Shown one piece after another: positions 41,422 to 42,827 of a stretch of DNA of 42,827 bases. Origin of the DNA: JAOTYV01 sp041557595. GTDB lineage: Bacteria; Pseudomonadota; Alphaproteobacteria; UBA8366. A program made the translations under genes and the position numbers. The DNA is taken from positions 1 through 42,827 of the forward strand of contig JBFFGE010000015.1 of assembly GCA_041557595.1 (NCBI GenBank). Direction: 5' to 3'. A model generated the notes under the pieces. The model saw only the letters and a list, made by a program, of their open reading frames with translations, was not told where the DNA came from and did no database searches. Position 1 is the stretch's first letter. Every line of letters starts with the position of its first letter.

Positions 41422-41761
41422 CTGTTTCAAAGCCTCCCCGTATCGATATCGAGAGAGGGATGGTCACAGCGGTCGCTGGCGTCGCCGGCACCGGGAATAA
41501 AATGAGAGTTATGAATTCTCGACATGTCGCGTATCGCCCCTGACTCGGCATACGGCCGAACCGCAGTGCTTGGGCGAAATGCCTTGGACATGCCGGGCGA
41601 CTGCGATGCAGCCCGACGTCGAGAAGATGAGGCGAACGAAACGCTGTGTCAATAATCCGCGCCCGGGGCGCACACCGGACAGGTATAGGTGCGCCGTCTT
41701 GCCACGCAGTCTCCCGCCGTCGATGATTGCCGGCAAACCAAAACGTGGCGGGGAGGGATAG
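41422..41761. other. Divergent intergenic region, no gene seen
   Basis: This 340-base gap separates the ATP-grasp-led operon from the SDR gene transcribed the other way. Frames on both strands are short, Arg-rich and without ribosome binding sites. It should contain two promoters; I cannot identify convincing boxes. No repeats or hairpins of note were found. Confidence 0.4.
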
Positions 41762-42550
41762 ATGAAACGGCTCGAAGGGAAGAACGCGGTCATCACGGGG
41801 GCCGCGTCGGGTGTCGGGCGGGCGGCGAGCCTGCTGTTCGCGCGCGAAGGGGCGGCGGTCGCCTGCGTCGATATCGACGCGGAGATGGGCGAGGAAACGG
41901 CCTCGATGGTTCGGGCCGAGGGCGGCGACGCGGTGTTCGTCGAGACCGATCTTACCGATCCGGCCGCCATCGAGGACATGGCCCGGACCTGCATGGAATG
42001 GCGCGGCGTCATCCACGTGCTGTTCAACAATGCCGGGGTCGCGAAGCGGGGCGAATTCGAGGATGTGACGCTGGAGGACTGGAACCGGCAAATCGCGGTG
42101 AACCTGACCGCGCCCTTCCTGTGTAGCCAGAAGCTGCTGCCGGCGCTGAAGGCGGCGAAAGGCGCGGCGATCGTGCATCACGCGTCGATCGACGGCGTGC
42201 TCGGCAACCCGACGCTGGTCGCCTATTCCGCTTCCAAGGGCGGGCTGCAGCCGCTTACCCATGTCATGGGCTACTGGCTGGCGCCGCACGGCATTCGCGT
42301 GAACAGCATCAATTCCGGCGCGCTGCGCGAAAGCAAGCAGGGCATCCCGGTGCGCCTCAACCGCGTCGGAAACGAGCACCGGACGATGTCCGACGTTCAG
42401 CGCCGCGCGACGCCGATGGCGCGCCCCGGTTTCATCGAGGAAGCCGCCGATGTCGCCCTCTACCTCGCCGGCGACGAATCCTCCTATGTCAACGGCAGCG
42501 TCATCACGCTGGACGGCGGCCGTACCGGTCTGACGCCGGGAACCTTCTGA
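41762..42550 (+). CDS. Short-chain dehydrogenase/reductase (canonical)
   Basis: The 262-residue protein is a classical SDR: TGAASGVG at 12-19, FNNAGVAKRG near 88-97, Ser142 in HHASIDG, and Tyr155 and Lys159 in YSASK. The C-terminal NGSVITLDGGRTG is the usual subunit interface. It should catalyse NAD(P)-dependent oxidation or reduction of an alcohol/ketone. GGGAGGG lies four bases before the ATG. It stands alone on the plus strand; an IS110-like gene ends 50 bases after it, facing it. Confidence 0.92.
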   Translation: MKRLEGKNAVITGAASGVGRAASLLFAREGAAVACVDIDAEMGEETASMVRAEGGDAVFVETDLTDPAAIEDMARTCMEWRGVIHVLFNNAGVAKRGEFEDVTLEDWNRQIAVNLTAPFLCSQKLLPALKAAKGAAIVHHASIDGVLGNPTLVAYSASKGGLQPLTHVMGYWLAPHGIRVNSINSGALRESKQGIPVRLNRVGNEHRTMSDVQRRATPMARPGFIEEAADVALYLAGDESSYVNGSVITLDGGRTGLTPGTF

Positions 42551-42600
42551 GCGCAGGCCACGGAGAGTATGAGAAGTAGGGGCTAGAGTATCCGTATTAC

Positions 42601-42827
42601 TCAAGCGGGATTTTGTGTCCATTTTCTTTGGTCGCGGATGAGGGCGTTGGCGAGGATGACGAGTTTTCGCATGACGGCGGTTATCGCGACCTTTGGTGGT
42701 TTTCCGGCTTTGGTGAGCTGCTGATATTTTTTCTTTAAGTCCGGATTGAATCGGGTCGCGACGAGGGCGGGCATGTAGAGCGCGTGGCGCAGCGGGGCGC
42801 GTCCTCCTTTGATTGACGCCCGGCCAC
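42601..42827 (-). mobile_element. IS110-family transposase, C-terminal part (cut by window end)
   Basis: On the minus strand a frame enters from the window edge and reads GRASIKGGRAPLRHALYMPA, then ATRFNPDLKKKYQQLTKAGK, PPKVAITAVMRKLVILANAL and ends RDQRKWTQNPA with a stop at 42601-42603. This is the C-terminal tail of IS110/IS1111 transposases (Transposase_20), where RG.xxLR.ALY and YxxLxxxGKPxKVAxxAVMRKL are characteristic. The N-terminal DEDD catalytic part lies beyond the window. IS110 elements have no usual terminal inverted repeats, so the element end cannot be placed precisely; it should be a little left of 42601. Confidence 0.85.

Noticed and set aside
1..42827. CRISPR arrays, tRNA or rRNA genes, phage modules, replication origin
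   Set aside because: No regularly spaced repeats, no cloverleaf-like sequences ending in a TTCGA-type arm, and no phage or replication genes were seen on reading both strands; a dedicated scan could still find short items.

Overview
The window reads as a chromosomal stretch of a GC-rich alphaproteobacterium. This rests on codon and start-codon usage (ATG, GTG and TTG starts behind AGGAG-type ribosome binding sites) and on the gene families present: CaiB/BaiF CoA-transferases, MmgE/PrpD proteins, gamma-glutamyltranspeptidase-like enzymes, TauD-type and Rieske dioxygenases, and GMC oxidoreductases. This mix is typical of soil or marine Rhodospirillales- or Rhizobiales-like heterotrophs. The exact taxon cannot be read from the sequence. 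I saw no rRNA, tRNA, CRISPR array, phage gene or replication origin.

Layout. (1) 1-900: AT-rich leader, a small membrane protein and a dead ornithine cyclodeaminase fragment. (2) 900-3530: a CoA-transferase, then an ArsR/SRPBCC pair with a likely autoregulatory operator. (3) 3934-8258: a plus-strand run of cupin dioxygenase, GGT-like enzyme, lactonase-like metallo-hydrolase and a crotonase lacking the hydratase glutamates. (4) 8278-13891: a fused double CoA-transferase, a canonical enoyl-CoA hydratase and a minus-strand PrpD-GFA-VOC run. (5) 14048-17110: a patch of accessory genes (DUF6210-like, sulfotransferase, Zn-ribbon protein, orphan protein) containing two decayed copies of the 3' end of the M20 peptidase gene that borders it. 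(6) 17111-21112: M20 amidohydrolase, alpha/beta hydrolase, a second GGT and a YqaE/Pmp3 protein. (7) 21432-26159: a five-gene plus-strand operon (SDR, PrpD, Cys-nucleophile hydrolase, class II aldolase, TauD dioxygenase). (8) 26188-30377: a four-gene minus-strand operon (PrpD, Rieske oxygenase alpha and beta, aldo/keto reductase). (9) 30378-32670: a secreted caspase-like protein with a duplicated C-terminal module, followed by a decayed copy of the 5' end of the neighbouring prpD gene. (10) 32892-36698: SMP-30 lactonase, HCCA-isomerase-like DsbA-fold protein, a DUF427 gene with an in-frame TGA at a conserved cysteine, a secreted small protein and a luciferase-like monooxygenase. (11) 36716-41421: a five-gene minus-strand operon (ATP-grasp-like, thiol-dioxygenase-like cupin, MaoC hydratase, SDR lacking the catalytic Tyr, GMC oxidoreductase). 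(12) 41762-42827: another SDR and the C-terminal end of an IS110-family transposase running off the window.

Functionally most of the window is a patchwork of small catabolic operons: ring or chain oxidation (Rieske oxygenase, TauD, LLM, GMC), CoA activation and beta-oxidation-like steps (CoA-transferases, crotonases, MaoC), C-C cleavage and hydrolysis (aldolase, hydrolases, lactonases), and repeated PrpD and GGT paralogues. No transporter gene was seen, and no dedicated regulator other than the ArsR gene. Substrates cannot be assigned from sequence alone.

The observations most worth a second look are the DUF427 gene with TGA in place of a conserved Cys, the accessory genes lying next to duplicated ends of metabolic genes, the caspase-like protein with two tandem modules, the fused CoA-transferase whose first half lacks the catalytic Asp, and the operon that couples an ATP-grasp-like enzyme to a thiol-dioxygenase-like cupin.
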